From Dryomyza anilis (taxonomy: Eukaryota; Arthropoda; Insecta; Diptera; Dryomyzidae), in the NCBI GenBank assembly GCA_951804985.1, contig OX638130.1, forward strand, positions 122,959,593-123,023,592: 64,000 nucleotides of DNA, in the 5' to 3' direction. The notes beneath the pieces were generated by a model. That model saw nothing but the letters and a program-made list of their open reading frames with translations. It made no database searches and had not been told where the DNA came from. The position numbers and the translations under genes were made by a program. Of this stretch, positions 43,746 to 56,130 are shown piece after piece; the first letter of the stretch is position 1, and each line of letters begins with the position of its first letter.

Positions 43746-44471
43746 ATCAAAAACCAGTTGGGAAGGTTAGATCACATGGCAAATTTTAAAGTAGGTGTAA
43801 TTATGATAGGATTATCAAAATTATAGTCGGTCTAAGCCAACTATAAATACCCTACACATATGTGTGGTTACCATTCAAAGTGGTATATAGGTCACAAGGG
43901 TATACGAATCCTGAAAATAACTACAAACTTTCAATCGCTGAAGAATGTTCATTCATTTGATACCCATATTTACAAATAGGTAGGAGTACCGAATTTCACT
44001 TTTTTTTTTGGCACCACAAATCGTTTCGCCGGAAACCATTATTTTCATGTATTTGAGCATGAGTCAATATATATTTGACCAAAAAAAGTTTACATAAGCA
44101 CGTATACAGTAATATTGATCTGTAGATATTCATTTTATATGAGGTAATTGAACATAAGTGGTCGGTTCTCAGGTCACACTAGACCGAGCATGCCAATTTT
44201 CTTGTTCAGACAGCTTAGATATAAAAGTAATCTAAATCTAAAGTTTCATTGTTCTATCTCTATCTCTTGTAATCATGATTTCAACAGACAGACAGAGGGA
44301 CAGACAGACAGACGGACAGACATACGGACAGACGGACATCGTTAAATCGACTCAGGAGGTCATGCTGATCAAGAATATATATACTTTTCCATACCGGAGA
44401 TGCTTCCTTCTGGGTGTTACAAACGGCGTACCAAACTGAATATACCCTTTCACTCTTAGTGTAGGGTATAC
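43746..44471 (-). mobile_element. Dispersed element M, copy 2
   Basis: Reverse complement of M1 over its whole length: CCAGTTGGGAAGGTTAG and AAAGTAGGTGTAATTATGAT at the left, AGTCGGTCTAAGCC, ATACCCTACACATATGTG, a CAGA tract at 44288-44336, and CCCTTTCACTCTTAGTGTAG at the right end. Most complete partner of M1. Confidence 0.85.
44288..44336. repeat. (CAGA)n microsatellite in M2
   Basis: About ten CAGA or CGGA tetramers, the complement of the (GTCT)n tract in M1. Confidence 0.9.
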
Positions 44472-46505
44472 AAAATATTAATTAAAAAATAGAAGGTGAT
44501 TATAGTATATGTTGAGTTTTTGAATTCAGAACTGTGTGGAAAATGGATTTTATACTGGATTGAATGTATTTTGTTGTACTCCCGTTTTGTTTTGATATAG
44601 TGAGAAACCGAGAAATATGGCAGTAAACCAGATTTAAACAGATCCATTTACAAATTAGATATTCATAACTGGAATTGAAGGGTTTAATTTGTACGCAAAA
44701 AGTATTTTTAGAAAAAGAAAGAAATTTTTGTCCGGACCGGAATTTTTTATAATGAAAAAACTTTAAAGTCTTGAAACAATCTGTAAATATGCAAAAAAAA
44801 CACATGATTTCAGTTTATAATTTATATGTATAATTTATTCGGAAAATTTGTTGATTTTTTGGAATTTCATATAAACCTCGACATGCACTTCCATTTTTGT
44901 TCCGTCCGGAACGACCACTATTTCATTTATATCTTTTGATCTACCGTATAGAATTCTCTAATTTGTTAGTCCTTTTTAAATACTATTTGCATAAAAAAGC
45001 AAATAATTCATTAATTTTCCTTCGAGATATTAAAGTTTTAAGCGTACAAATGTTCAGTCCGGAATCCCATGAAATGCCCATATGTAACATAGGCATATAT
45101 TCCATTTTCAACGGTAACACAATTGAAGCATTATTTTTCTTCATTGCAATAATAATTTTATGTAATTCAACATAGATACTGTCTAATTTTGTAAAAGTGA
45201 TTCCAGTAGTTTTCAAGTCGAATATTTAGCGTAATTTACTTTTAAAATCGTGGTATTTCAGTGTATTTACTTCGTATATAGGTGATTTCGGTACCACATG
45301 TCAACAAAAACTCAATATCAATAAAATTTTGACTTGGCACCTTTTTGCACCAAATCATTCAATGTTTCTGTATAGGCTGAATTCATTTAAACAAATAAAA
45401 TCATAGTTTGACAAAATCATCGTCAGAAGGTTATTGTAACGCAAAAAGAGGTAGATCCTTTCAAACTATTTATAAAAACGAGTAATCATCTGTAATTAAA
45501 GTTTTTTGCGTTGACTTTTTAGTCGACTTTGATGCTGAAACATTTATGAAACATACAGTTCGTATTGATAAAAACTTTTCGTCATCCAGAGAAAAAAATA
45601 TTAGATTACCAAATAAATAACATCACTTGAATTTTTTCTACTTTTTTAAATTTTTACAAGTTAGTTTTGAAAATTCTGTTGATCGAATTTCAATATTTTT
45701 ATTTTTCTAAATAAAATATTTTCATTCAGAAAAATTGTTGGAACAGTTAACATCGTTTTCATTAAATATGTGTATATAAAATGAAAAATATAAGCTCCAA
45801 TTGCAAATTAGAACTCAAACAACTATCGAATTTATTATAATAATTAATAATTCAATAAACTAATGGAATATCCATTGTATTTATGAATACATTTATCAAT
45901 ATTATGTGTCTGGTAATTGGAATAGTTTAATGAATTTTAATATAATGAAAGATTTCTGAGTGTATTGATTTTAGAAGTACCGCAAGAAAAAACGAAGTAG
46001 AATATTAATTTTTATAGAAATGAAATATTATATCAGTGAAATATCCTAATTTTTCTATAAAATGATTGAAACTGAAATTCAGAATTTATGTTTTAAATGA
46101 TATTATTCGATTAAAAAATTAATAATGAAGATTTTTAACATATGTACAAATTTTGTTATAATCAAATTAATAAACATTATTTAAAAAACAATATATTTAA
46201 AAATAAACTCCTTGTCACCTCTTATTTATGTGCTTTCATTGTCACTTTATTGAAAAAATATCATTTCGTGACAAATGTCACTCACCTCATATTTGTCATT
46301 GATTTGTCATTGTTCTCTAGAATAGGGCTATACATCAGTGTGATACGGAAATGATTCCGTATCATAGAAATTGAAAAAAATTGTTCATTTCTTAGCAATT
46401 TTTCAGGTGTGTTTTTATAAAAAAGATAAATGGTAGTTTACAAAAATTATACAGCATATTATCAGTTTAGATAAATTTTAATTTGTATTTTGTAAAATTG
46501 AGTTG
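44472..46505. other. AT-rich sequence, no feature seen
   Basis: ORFs of 92 to 101 residues at 44500-45216 overlap on opposite strands and show no domain. No repeat ends or tandem arrays were seen in this 2-kb stretch. Confidence 0.5.
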
Positions 46506-46674
46506 TAGATGTAAATTTTATATGAGGTATTTTAATATAAATGGTCAGATCACAGGTCACAATGAATCGATCTAGCCAATTTTTTCGCACATACAGCGTA
46601 TGTATATAAGTAATCTAAGTTATCAGTTCATTCATCTAACTCTTCAATTTTTTAAGTAGTAGATATTTCAACAG

Positions 46675-46705
<31 letters not shown>

Positions 46706-46876
46706 AAAAGACAGAAAGACAGACGGACGGACAGGCGAAAATTGCTATATGGACTCAGGAGATCATGCTGATTAAGAATATATATACTTTTCCATGCCGG
46801 AGATGCTTCCTTCTGGGTGTTACAAACGGCGTACCAAACTGAATATACCCTTTCACTCTTAGTGTAGAGTATAAAA
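46506..46876 (-). mobile_element. Dispersed element M, copy 3 (truncated)
   Basis: Right part matches M2: TATATGAGGTATTTTAATAT, CACAATGAATCGATCT, CAGA tract 46673-46732, GGACTCAGGAGATCATGC and CCCTTTCACTCTTAGTGTAG. The far half, including the AGTCGG palindrome, is missing. Confidence 0.82.
46673..46732. repeat. (CAGA)n microsatellite in M3
   Basis: About fourteen CAGA/CGGA/AAGA tetramers within M3. Confidence 0.9.
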
Positions 46877-46948
46877 ATCAGATTGTAATAGAATTATTGA
46901 AAGCTTTTCTGAAAATGGTACATTATTCACAATTGTTAAGAAAAATAT

Positions 46949-47942
46949 CCCAGACAAAATTTTTGGCACGATCGAGGCAGTTTAGAAACATTTTGTCGAT
47001 ATATTTCAAACAGACAAAGGCGGATTTTGTATCAAAAGCTGTCTGTTTTCTGTCATTAAAATGCCATCAAATTTTAAAACCTGGCCCAGACAAAATTTTG
47101 TGAATTTTTCCAGGAATATTTCCGACAAACACACAGATAAATGGAATATTTTGGGAAGTGTATAGCAGATTGTAAATGTTTGTGGAATTTTAATAGAAGA
47201 TTCACGGCATATTTGTGGAACGGGCAGAAAACAGACAGCTTTTGATACAAACTCCACCTTTGTCTGTTTGAAATATGTCGTAAAAATGTTTCAAAACTTC
47301 TTCCAAACTGTCAAAAATTTTGTCTGGGGTGCTATACACTTCACAAGATACTCAATTTAGATATGCGTTTGCCAGAAATATGCCCGAAATATTCCTGAAA
47401 AATGCCAGAAATTTTGTCTTGGGGAATCTGCCATAAAATTCTACAAAACCACAGACAACATTTTTGGCAGGGTCGAGATAGTTCAGAAACATTTCCTCCA
47501 CATATTTCATACATACAAAGGCGGAGTCTCTTTTCTACCCGTTCCTTAAATATGGCGTGAATCTGCCATTAAAATGCCATCAACTTTTACAACCTGCTTC
47601 CTTCCACTTCCCAAGATATTCCATTTAACTGTGCGTTTGCCGGAAAAATGCCAAAAATTGTGTCTCGGGAAATTCATAATTATTGTCCTCAGACAAAATT
47701 TTTGGCAGGGTAGAGGTAGTTTTAAAACATTTTTTCGACATATTTCGAACAGACAAAGGCGGAGTTTGTATCAAAAGCTCTCTGTTTTCTGTCCGTTCCA
47801 CAAATATGGCGTGAATCTAACATAAAAATTCCACAAAAGTTTACATCCTGCTATACACTTCCCAAAATATTCTATATATCTGTGCGTTTGCCGGAAATAT
47901 GGCCGACATATTCCAGAAAAATGCCAAAAATGTTGTTTCGGG
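46949..47942. mobile_element. Cluster of element C units, direct and inverted
   Basis: Units delimited by CCCAGACAAAA-like and TTTTGTCT(C/G)GGG-like ends: about 46949-47087 (plus, truncated), 47088-47326 (minus), 47330-47422 (plus, truncated), 47450-47673 (plus) and 47692-47942 (plus). Shared words are GGCAGGGTCGAGGTAGTT, AACAGACAAAGGCGGA, AAAGCTGTCTGTTTTCTGTC and TGTGCGTTTGCCGGAAATAT. Small ORFs in this block are repeat-derived. Confidence 0.82.
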
Positions 47943-49353
47943 TTAATGTTAAATTCTAATTTGGTAGAATAATTCGAAATTTAAAATGTCTAAACTAAAA
48001 ATGGTGAAGACAAAAATGTTATCGTAATGGTCGAAAATACCAAAATGTTCTAATGAGACGTCTGTTACATTTCCGTATTGTAATTCTTTTCAGAAATATA
48101 TTTTAGTTATTGTTGCCAATTTATACATTAAAGTATTTTCGATTTTTTTCTTTCGGAATTCTAAGGATTTTTAAATTTGTTTTATGCGGTACAGTGTATA
48201 GTATTTCTTTAAGAAATATATTAAACATCAATACCAAACTCTGGTGCAAACTCTTAAAATATAATGTCCCTCTATTATTGTGAAATTTTTGCAATTATGC
48301 TATTCCCCGGGGACACTTTTAGCATTCATCCTCGATTTGTACTTTTATTATAACGCATAAATGTTAAACTGCGTAACAACACACTGCAAACCCATAAAGT
48401 TTTATTCCGTTGTTGCCCAACGTAAGTGTGTGAGAGTAAGTGTAAGTTCAATAATATCATATTACCATTTTCTGCACCCTCATTCCGTACACTTTTTTCC
48501 TACTACACATAGTACACCTTCGTTTACTACAACTCAGCGGCTGCCACTGCGAAACCCCATCTTCCCAGTAGCATCCGTCTCCCCACAGAAGAAGTTCTTT
48601 CGTGTAATACGAAAACAAAATCAAAACGATCTCATTATTTTCGTTAAGGTGTCACATTTTACGGTATTATGCATTTCACAACAACAACAAAAACAACATA
48701 GTATTGAGCACACCTACAACGATGAAGACAGACGAAAACGCAGACGGTGATACGAGCAACAACTGTCAAAATTTTGTTATTTCTGCAAATGCAATAAGCA
48801 TCCGATGGCGGCGACGACGGCGGCGAATGGCAAAAATCATGTGAGTCGTAAGAAATTAGAAATCAACGGCCTGGAACACGAGTGTACAACCAGATACACG
48901 TGAGTGATATAGCGAAGCGATTCGTGTGTCATGTTGTAGAGTCTATAGACAGACGGTACTATTGGTTGGCAGCAGTTGTATTCAAGAATATGCGGTACCA
49001 TCAATATGAAAAAATACATTTAATCATATAAAAAAGACCGTTGTAAAAAGACACCATATAACGTTTACAAGAAAATGGGCCAAAATGGATTATTACATCA
49101 ACATTTCGACTGTAAGATTGCAACATGCGTTTTCTGGATTTGAAAAATAAGATATTATTCGAAATCTTGCATTGGGTTGCGTGGTTCTTCATCGAAAACC
49201 CTATTTTAGAATAGATAGAGATTATTGAAAATTAAAAGATTACAGAAAATTCGTCATATTCATAATATATATTTTTCGTAAGATATCGTTAAATTTTCTG
49301 TGGTTTCACAAAACACTATTGGAGTTCAAAAACAGTATTCATTCAGTTTTAAT
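47943..49353. other. Unique sequence, GC-richer at 48.3-49.0 kb
   Basis: A 129-residue plus-strand ORF at 48361-48750 starts ATG and ends with a basic run, but has no recognised domain, and its CAACAACAAC tract is a simple repeat. The GGCGGCGACGACGGCGGCG stretch near 48808 is GC-rich. Best regarded as non-coding until transcript data say otherwise. Confidence 0.45.
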
Positions 49354-49509
49354 GATAATAATAGTTTGGTCATGTGGAGAAATTACTTAGCCAATGTTTA
49401 CTCTCGTAGGTTTCCCATTGATTTCCGAGACCTTTCGGCTCGTAGTCCAATGCATCAGTGACTTTTTTGACTGTAATCCAACGTACTAACCTGACGAGCC
49501 ACCGACGCC
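49354..49509 (-). mobile_element. tRNA-derived SINE, copy F (internally deleted)
   Basis: Has the tail end ATAATAGTTTGG, the mid-body word TTTACTCTCGTAGGTTTCCC, and a head complement with CTTTCGGCTCGTAGTCCAA. Part of the head is duplicated (GTAATCCAACGTACTAACC). About half of the body is missing. Confidence 0.8.
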
Positions 49510-51140
49510 ACAGTTTTACTGTACACAAATTAGAGCTGATCATTTTTTAAAAATACGTTTATGTCTACGTTCTTCGATTTATAATATTTATAAAAATTCC
49601 TATATATTTTAATAAAGTAATATTTTTTTATTAGTATTTCTTAGGCAAAATGATGAAGAAAATACTACATAAACGTATTTTCTTCTTCATATATCGAGCA
49701 TGTTTTCCGCCCATACAATCAATTGATAAACCCTCGTTCTACCTTTGCCTTTCTAGTGATACTTTTCTATAAAAATTGTCAATAAAAATTTCCATAATCT
49801 AATATTGTACAGTTATAAGCCTTCAAATAACGTCCTTAGGGCATTCTCTAAAAGGCGACAGCTACCCAGCAGAAATATTATTCAAAAATAGTTTTCATGT
49901 TACTCCAATTGTCAAAGATAATGACAAAAATTAATACTTTCAGTATGTCAATCGTTTTGATATTGTTACGACTTCATTACGAAATACTGGAGAATTAATA
50001 CGATATAAACCGATATCGAACGTCAATTTAAAACTATCCAGCAAACTAAACGATAATTTTGCGATATCGTTTATAGTCTCAAATCGATAGATACGAAAAC
50101 GATGAGGTTTTTGATAAAAACGAATCTATCTAAACTGATATCGTTGTTTTTGTTGTTATGATATGTTACGTTATGATGTCGAGATGATATAATAAATCGA
50201 TTTATTTTCGATAAACAAATTTTATTTGTCGAGAAAATTTTATTTTTGAAAAAATTATAAAGAACACGCTATTAAATTATAAAATACATTGTGTACCTTA
50301 TGTACATTACATGTACCTTGGGTACATGTAAGGTAGATTTCAATGCGTGCTGTCGGAGTTTTCTCGGTACGAGATAATTTTAAATATTGCATTGATATTG
50401 AAAAGAAAATTTATCAAAATTCGAAATTACCTTGAAAAAATTGCAACATCAATGCAATATATTTCTAAATATCATATATAGTCTGGAAATTTAAATTTAC
50501 TAGGAAAATTAAAAATTAGAAGTGATAAAGGTTCGAAAATTCGAGTTAGTTCGAGAAATATTCGAGAAATCTTTGAGACATAGAAGGTCTCCGAGACATG
50601 GCAGACAGAGCTCATGCTTTTATTCTTGATTTATAATATCCGAAATGTTTTCTATAATTAAATGAAAATATAACATTTACAAATTGAAACATACTTCAAA
50701 AGTTACCGAAATTCGGAAACAAATGGTGATACTAAAATTTAAAAAGTCGATCAATAATAACATAAACCGGCTCTAAAAATTGAGGTTGGGGGAATTTAAA
50801 TACACACTCGTTGTTCATGGATTTTAACATATGAAATATCGAAATTCAAATGTTGGATATTATGTGGGAGATTATAATATTAACAAATGTAATCAAAATA
50901 TATCGAGAAAAATGGATCTATTGTTTGTTACCAAATTTAAAAACTATTAAATACCAACCAACAATTGTCTCTTTGAAATTTAATGAAAGACTGACGATGA
51001 AATTCTTTAATGGGTCTAAACTGTATAAAATCGAAATCATTTATAAATATTTTGGATATCGCTCGATACAAACTTTCTAGTATTTTACAGAAATATTTCC
51101 GGAAAACACTCAGATTAATAAAATTGACAAGTTATGGCAG
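49510..51140. other. AT-rich sequence with GATATCG-rich patch
   Basis: The words CGATATCG, GATATCGTTTA and AATCGATAGATACG cluster at 49995-50170. A small inverted repeat around TACATGTACC lies at 50295-50340. A 76-residue ORF at 50850-51080 has no motif. Nothing else recognised. Confidence 0.45.
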
Positions 51141-51970
51141 CCCCAGACAAAATTGTTAGCAGGGTCGAGGTAGTTTAGAAACATTTGTAGGCATATTTCA
51201 AACAGACAAAGTCTATATGACAAAATGTCTGTTATATGCCCAAACACACAATATGCCTAGAATATGCCAATAACATTTTACCACATTTTACAACCTACTA
51301 TTCACTTCCGAAAATATTCCATTTATCTGTGTGTTTGTCAGAAATATTACTGAATAATGCAAGAAATTTGTCTTGGAGATTTTATGAAGTTTTATGAAGT
51401 TTTATAGGCAGATATCCTTCATATTTTGAGAACGGACAGAAAACAGACAAATTTTGATACGAAGTACGCCTTTATCGAAAAAAACTTTCTGGCATTGTCT
51501 AGAAATATTTCGGGCTTATTTCCGGCAATCACACTGATAAATGGAATATTTTTTGAAATGTATGCCCGAGACAAAATTTCTGGTATTTTTCTGGAATATT
51601 TCGGGAATATTTTCTGGGAAGTGTACAGCAGTTTGTAAATTTATGTTTTCTTCTCGTTCCCCAAATATGGCTGGAATCTGCTATAACAATTCTACAAAAA
51701 TTTACAACCTGCTATACACTTCACAAAATATTCCATTTATCTGTGCTTTTGCCGGAAATATGCCCAAAATATTGCACAAAAATGCAAAAAAATTTGTCTC
51801 GGGAAGGTTGTAAAATTTTGTGGAATGTAAATGGAAGATTTACGGCATATTTTTGGAACGGTCAGAAAACAAACAGCTTTTGATATAAACTCCGCCTGTG
51901 TCCGTTTGAAATATGATCAAAAAAATGTTTTTAAACTGCCTTTGCCCTGCCAAAAATTTAGTTGAGGATT
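51141..51970. mobile_element. Second cluster of element C units
   Basis: CCCCAGACAAAATTGTTAGC opens a plus unit to about 51378; a minus unit follows at about 51385-51575. Next, partial plus text runs from CCCGAGACAAAATTTCTGG through TTACAACCTGCTATACAC to TTTGTCTCGGG (about 51798). A final minus unit runs to CCCTGCCAAAAATTTAG near 51962. Same family as the 47-kb cluster and the solo copy at 10.8 kb. Confidence 0.8.
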
Positions 51971-52879
51971 GGTTTAAAAAATTTAAAGCTTTTAAGATTG
52001 ATTTAGATTACCATTTTAATCGCTTATTTAAAGACACACAAAATTTCCTCGAAATGATTCGTATTGAGCACCCATTTTGGGTGAGTCGTAAGGCAAAGTC
52101 AAACTTTATTCAAATTTCTGCTGGGTCGTGCATGTAGTGCCGGTGTCTGTGTGTGTGAACCTCAACACATGCATTTTAATACATACCAACGCGCATATGT
52201 TTACTTGTAGCATTTCCAGGAACGCCTCACCTAAAGGCGTGAAGTAAAGTAGAACCGAAAAAAAAAGAAATATACAAAAATATATGTCGTAAGGCCTTCG
52301 TCCTCTTTGGCTGTCACCGTTTGTCGTGTGACATCGGGCGGCTGACAGTGACAGCGGTGGCGGTGTCGGAAGCGCACAAATCTGAATTAAATCAATGTGG
52401 CGCGGGCACGGTCCCAGACGTATTGCATTGGGACCAACCAACTATTGGTTGTTGCTGCTGCTGCTACTGCTGTTCTTGGCAATATTGCCGTTTGTTATTT
52501 TAGGCAAACTTTTGTCTGTGCGTGCTTTGAGCTGCCTCTTGTTGTTGTTGCTATTGCTGTTGTTGCATTAACATAATCTTGGCTCAATTTGTAAAATACG
52601 CCAATGTCATTACTTGAGGGTTTTTTTTCTTTGTTTTTATTTGGTTTTGTGTGTGTCGTGCTCAATTTTTATATTAAATTTCGATTTTGAATTTTTTTGG
52701 TTTTATTCAAGCGCATATTGTGTGCATAGATTTGCAATAAAAAATTGAATTTATGCAAACGAATTTAAAATTGTAGCATATAGGTAGTTTTAGCGAAAAG
52801 ATTAAACTTTAATTAAGTTTTAAGGAATTTGTGATAAACATATTTCGAGCAAAAATATGCACAAAATATGAAATTGCCT
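51971..52879. other. Unique sequence with CTG/TTG tracts
   Basis: GC-richer at 52.1-52.6 kb, with TTGCTGCTGCTGCTACTGCTG at 52450 and a second TTG-rich tract at 52541-52566. ORFs of 111 (minus) and 60 (plus) residues overlap and have no domain. Confidence 0.5.
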
Positions 52880-54290
52880 ATTGTAAATTTTAATTTTTAG
52901 TAAAAAATTAAACTTTTAGTGAAAAATTTAATTTTTAGTTCAAAATTTGAATTTTAAGTTAAAATTTGAATTTTTAGTAAAAAATTGAATTTTTAGTGAA
53001 AAATTGAATTTTTAGTGAAAAATTGAATTTTTAGTGAAAAATTGAATTTTTAGTGAAAAATTGAATTTTTAGTGAAAAATTGAATTATTAGTGAAAATTT
53101 GAATTTAAGTGAAAAATTGAATTTTTAGTGAAAAAATTAATTTTTAGTGAAAATTTGAATTTTTAGTGAAAAATTGAATTTTTAGTGAAAATATGAATTT
53201 TTATTAAAAAAAATTGAATTTTTAGTGCAAAATTGAATTTTTAGTGAAAATTTTAATTTTTAGTGCAAATTTGAATTTTTAGTGCAAATTTGAATTTTTA
53301 GTGAAAAATTTGAATTTTTATTAAAAAAAATTGAATTTTTAGTGCAAAATTGAATTTTTAGTGAAAAATTGAATTTTTTTTGAAAAATTTAATTTTTAGT
53401 GAAAATTGAATTTTAAGTGAAAAATTGAAATTTTAGTGAAAAATTGGAATTTTAGTGAACAATTGAATTTTTAGTGAAAAATTGAAATTTTCGTGAAAAA
53501 TTGGAATTTTAGTGAAAAATTGAATTTTTTTAGTGAACAATTTAATTTTTAGTGAAAATATGAATATTTAGTGAATATTTGTATTTCTAGTGAAAAAATA
53601 AGTTTTTAGTGACAAATTGATTTTTAGTGAAAAATTGAATTTTTAGTGAAAAATTGAATTTTTGGTGATAAATTGATTTTTTAGTGAAAAATTGAATTTA
53701 TAGTGAAAAATTGGATTTTTAGTAAAAAATTAAATTTTTCATTAAAAATTAAATTTTTAATGAAAAATTGAATTTTTAGTAAAAAATTGAATTTTTAGTA
53801 AAAAATTAAACTTTTAGTGAAAAATTTAATTTTTAGTTTAAAATTTGAATTTTTAGTGAAAAATTGAATTTTTAGTGAAAAATTGAATTTTTAGTGAAAT
53901 TTTAAATTTTTAGTGAAAATTTGAATTTTTAGTGAAAATTTGAATTTTTAGTGAAAAATTGAATTTTTAGTTCAAAATTTAATTTTTAGTGAAAAAATGA
54001 ATTTTTAGTCAAAAATTGAGTTTTAGTCAAAAATTGAATTTTTAGTGAAAAATTGAATTTTTAGTGAAAATTTGAATTTTTAGTGAAAATTTGAATTTTT
54101 AGTGAAAAATTGTATTTTAGTGATAAATTTAATTTTTAGTGATAATTTGAATTTTTAGTGAAAATTTTAATTTTTAGTGAAAATTTGAATTTTTTAGTGA
54201 AAATTTGAATTTTTAGTGAACATTTGAATTTTTAATGAAAAGTTAAAATTATTGAAATTTTTAGTGATAATTTAAATATTTATGTAAATT
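52880..54290 (+). repeat. 19-bp satellite array S3 (plus orientation)
   Basis: Consensus GAATTTTTAGTGAAAAATT, about 1.4 kb, roughly 74 units by length. Perfect runs occur, for example at 52985-53090. Variants are mostly single A/T changes or a one-base difference in the A run. Shares its consensus with S4 on the opposite strand. Confidence 0.95.
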
Positions 54291-56130
54291 GCTATTTTCA
54301 GTGTAATTTTGATTTCTACGAAAATCGGTAATCTCTAAATTAGAACCAAAATAAACAATTCCAAAAAAGCATTTCTTAATAAACGAATTATCCATCAATT
54401 ACAAATTAAGAAGAAAATGTCGCTCAATCAGCGGGTTGCTAAATAAACAAAAAAAGAGAAAGTATAGAAAAACATTAAAAATAAATTAATTGCAAACGTT
54501 TACTCAGTGTCTGAGACACAATACATCAACATGTTGGCATAACTCACGTTACCTCTGTTACAAGACGGCCATTCACCTACGTGAACCGTAGTAGTTGGGG
54601 ATTTGGAAGTAGGAGAATGAGGCAGAGACGGTGCTGGAACCCGCTGACAGCGCGCGCAAAAATTCCCGAATGAAATAAATTTTATTCACATTCAATTAAG
54701 CGAAGTTCCTGCTATTCGATTAGACAAACTGCAAACAACACGCTTAATAACGTGGAAGGTTAATATAATTGCAAAATAAAGTTGGGAATTTTAATTAAAA
54801 GACAACTTCATTTAGATCCGGTGCTACAGTCCAACCAACTGCGCGGATAGGTGCGGTTTGGGGCTGACGGTATCTAGAACAATATGGGGGAAAAATGCAG
54901 AATTTAGTATAGAAAATACATAGAGAAATATGCGATGGACGAATGGATGAATGGATGAGTCGTAGTAGACAAATACTATACACAAAAACAGTTGATTCAA
55001 CAATTGCAAATATTGAAACGAAATTCCCAATAGACAAACAAGCGTTGGCTGATGGGCAGACAGTTGTATACGATAGACAGGCAGACGAAGGACAAACGGT
55101 CCGAAAGACAGAGGGACAGTCAGTGAAATGAAACATGGCAGCGAGAAAAAGCATGAACGGATGCACGGCGAAGGATAACTTCATATCTAATTCCACACCT
55201 CGGCCAATACCGCGAACACCAAACGAACCAAACCAAACCGTACCGCGCCGAACCAACGATGGATGGCAACCGACGCAAAGTACTTCCGGACAGAATACAC
55301 AATGCAATCCTGCGACCCAGCAGCGCGGCTTTTGTTTCAAACGTTGATGTTGGCAGGAAACTAAAAACTCCAATGAGCCATGCGTTCGGCGTCCGTCTAT
55401 TTATCAAGCCACGCCAGCGATCTTCACATCCCCCTTCCCGTCCTCAGTCACTCAGTCATCCATCCAATCACCCATCTATCCTATGCTATCGCCTAGCGGT
55501 CCATTCGTCCTTCTGTTTTTCTGTAGTTACTTCTTTTTGTCTTCTAGTTTCTTTTTAATTAAAATGAAATCCGCAACCAATAACGATTGTGTTGATAAAA
55601 GCGCAGTTAAAGCATTCCTACAACTGGTATGGTATGAGACCCCATCTCCCCGGTCGAGCCTTACCACAGGCAACACGGCGACTGCAGCAGCAGTAACCAG
55701 AATCCAACTCCGACGCGATTCCAAGTTAGCGCTGCAATGTGACCAAATGCCAAGCGGAAGTGTGGAATGTTGCCGCACGGCATTCGAGGTTTTCTGGGTG
55801 TGAAGATAAAATTAACAAAAAAAAAAGGGTTTTCCCCGATAAAGATTAAATTCAATGATGGTATTTTTCAACAATCGACAACATGCAGTGGATGCAACGA
55901 GGTCTCTAAAATGTAGATAGACCGTTAGTTCGGACTATTTCATTTAGTGGTAACAATGAGGCTATTGAAACTAAACATTGTCATAAATACAGATGTTACT
56001 CGAGGAGAACTATAAGTTATTCTATATTTTCTGTATTTTTTATAAATTCATTGTAAATTAGTCACGAATTACTAAAATTTCCAGAGAAAATATTTGAGAG
56101 AATGTATGGAATTTAATCCAATAATTTTGA
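54291..56130. other. Unique spacer between inverted satellite arrays
   Basis: GC-richer, with GACAGCGCGCGCAAAAATTC near 54645 and CCTCGGCCAATACCGCGAAC near 55199. It includes the longest non-repetitive ORF of the window (192 codons, 54795-55373 minus), but other frames on both strands are also open, no domain is recognised, and the protein is cysteine-rich and compositionally odd. I do not call it a gene. If transcribed across, the spacer would be the loop of a hairpin with satellite arms. Confidence 0.5.

Noticed and set aside
48361..48750. 129-residue plus-strand ORF
   Set aside because: Contains a CAA-type simple repeat and no domain. Splice-like AG/GT sites are present everywhere in such DNA.
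52880..54290. CRISPR array (regular short repeats)
   Set aside because: The 19-bp units are directly contiguous with no unique spacers, and the context is eukaryotic; it is a satellite.
54795..55373. 192-residue ORF as a protein-coding gene
   Set aside because: No recognisable domain, and long frames are open on both strands of the same GC-richer segment. Kept only as an observation.
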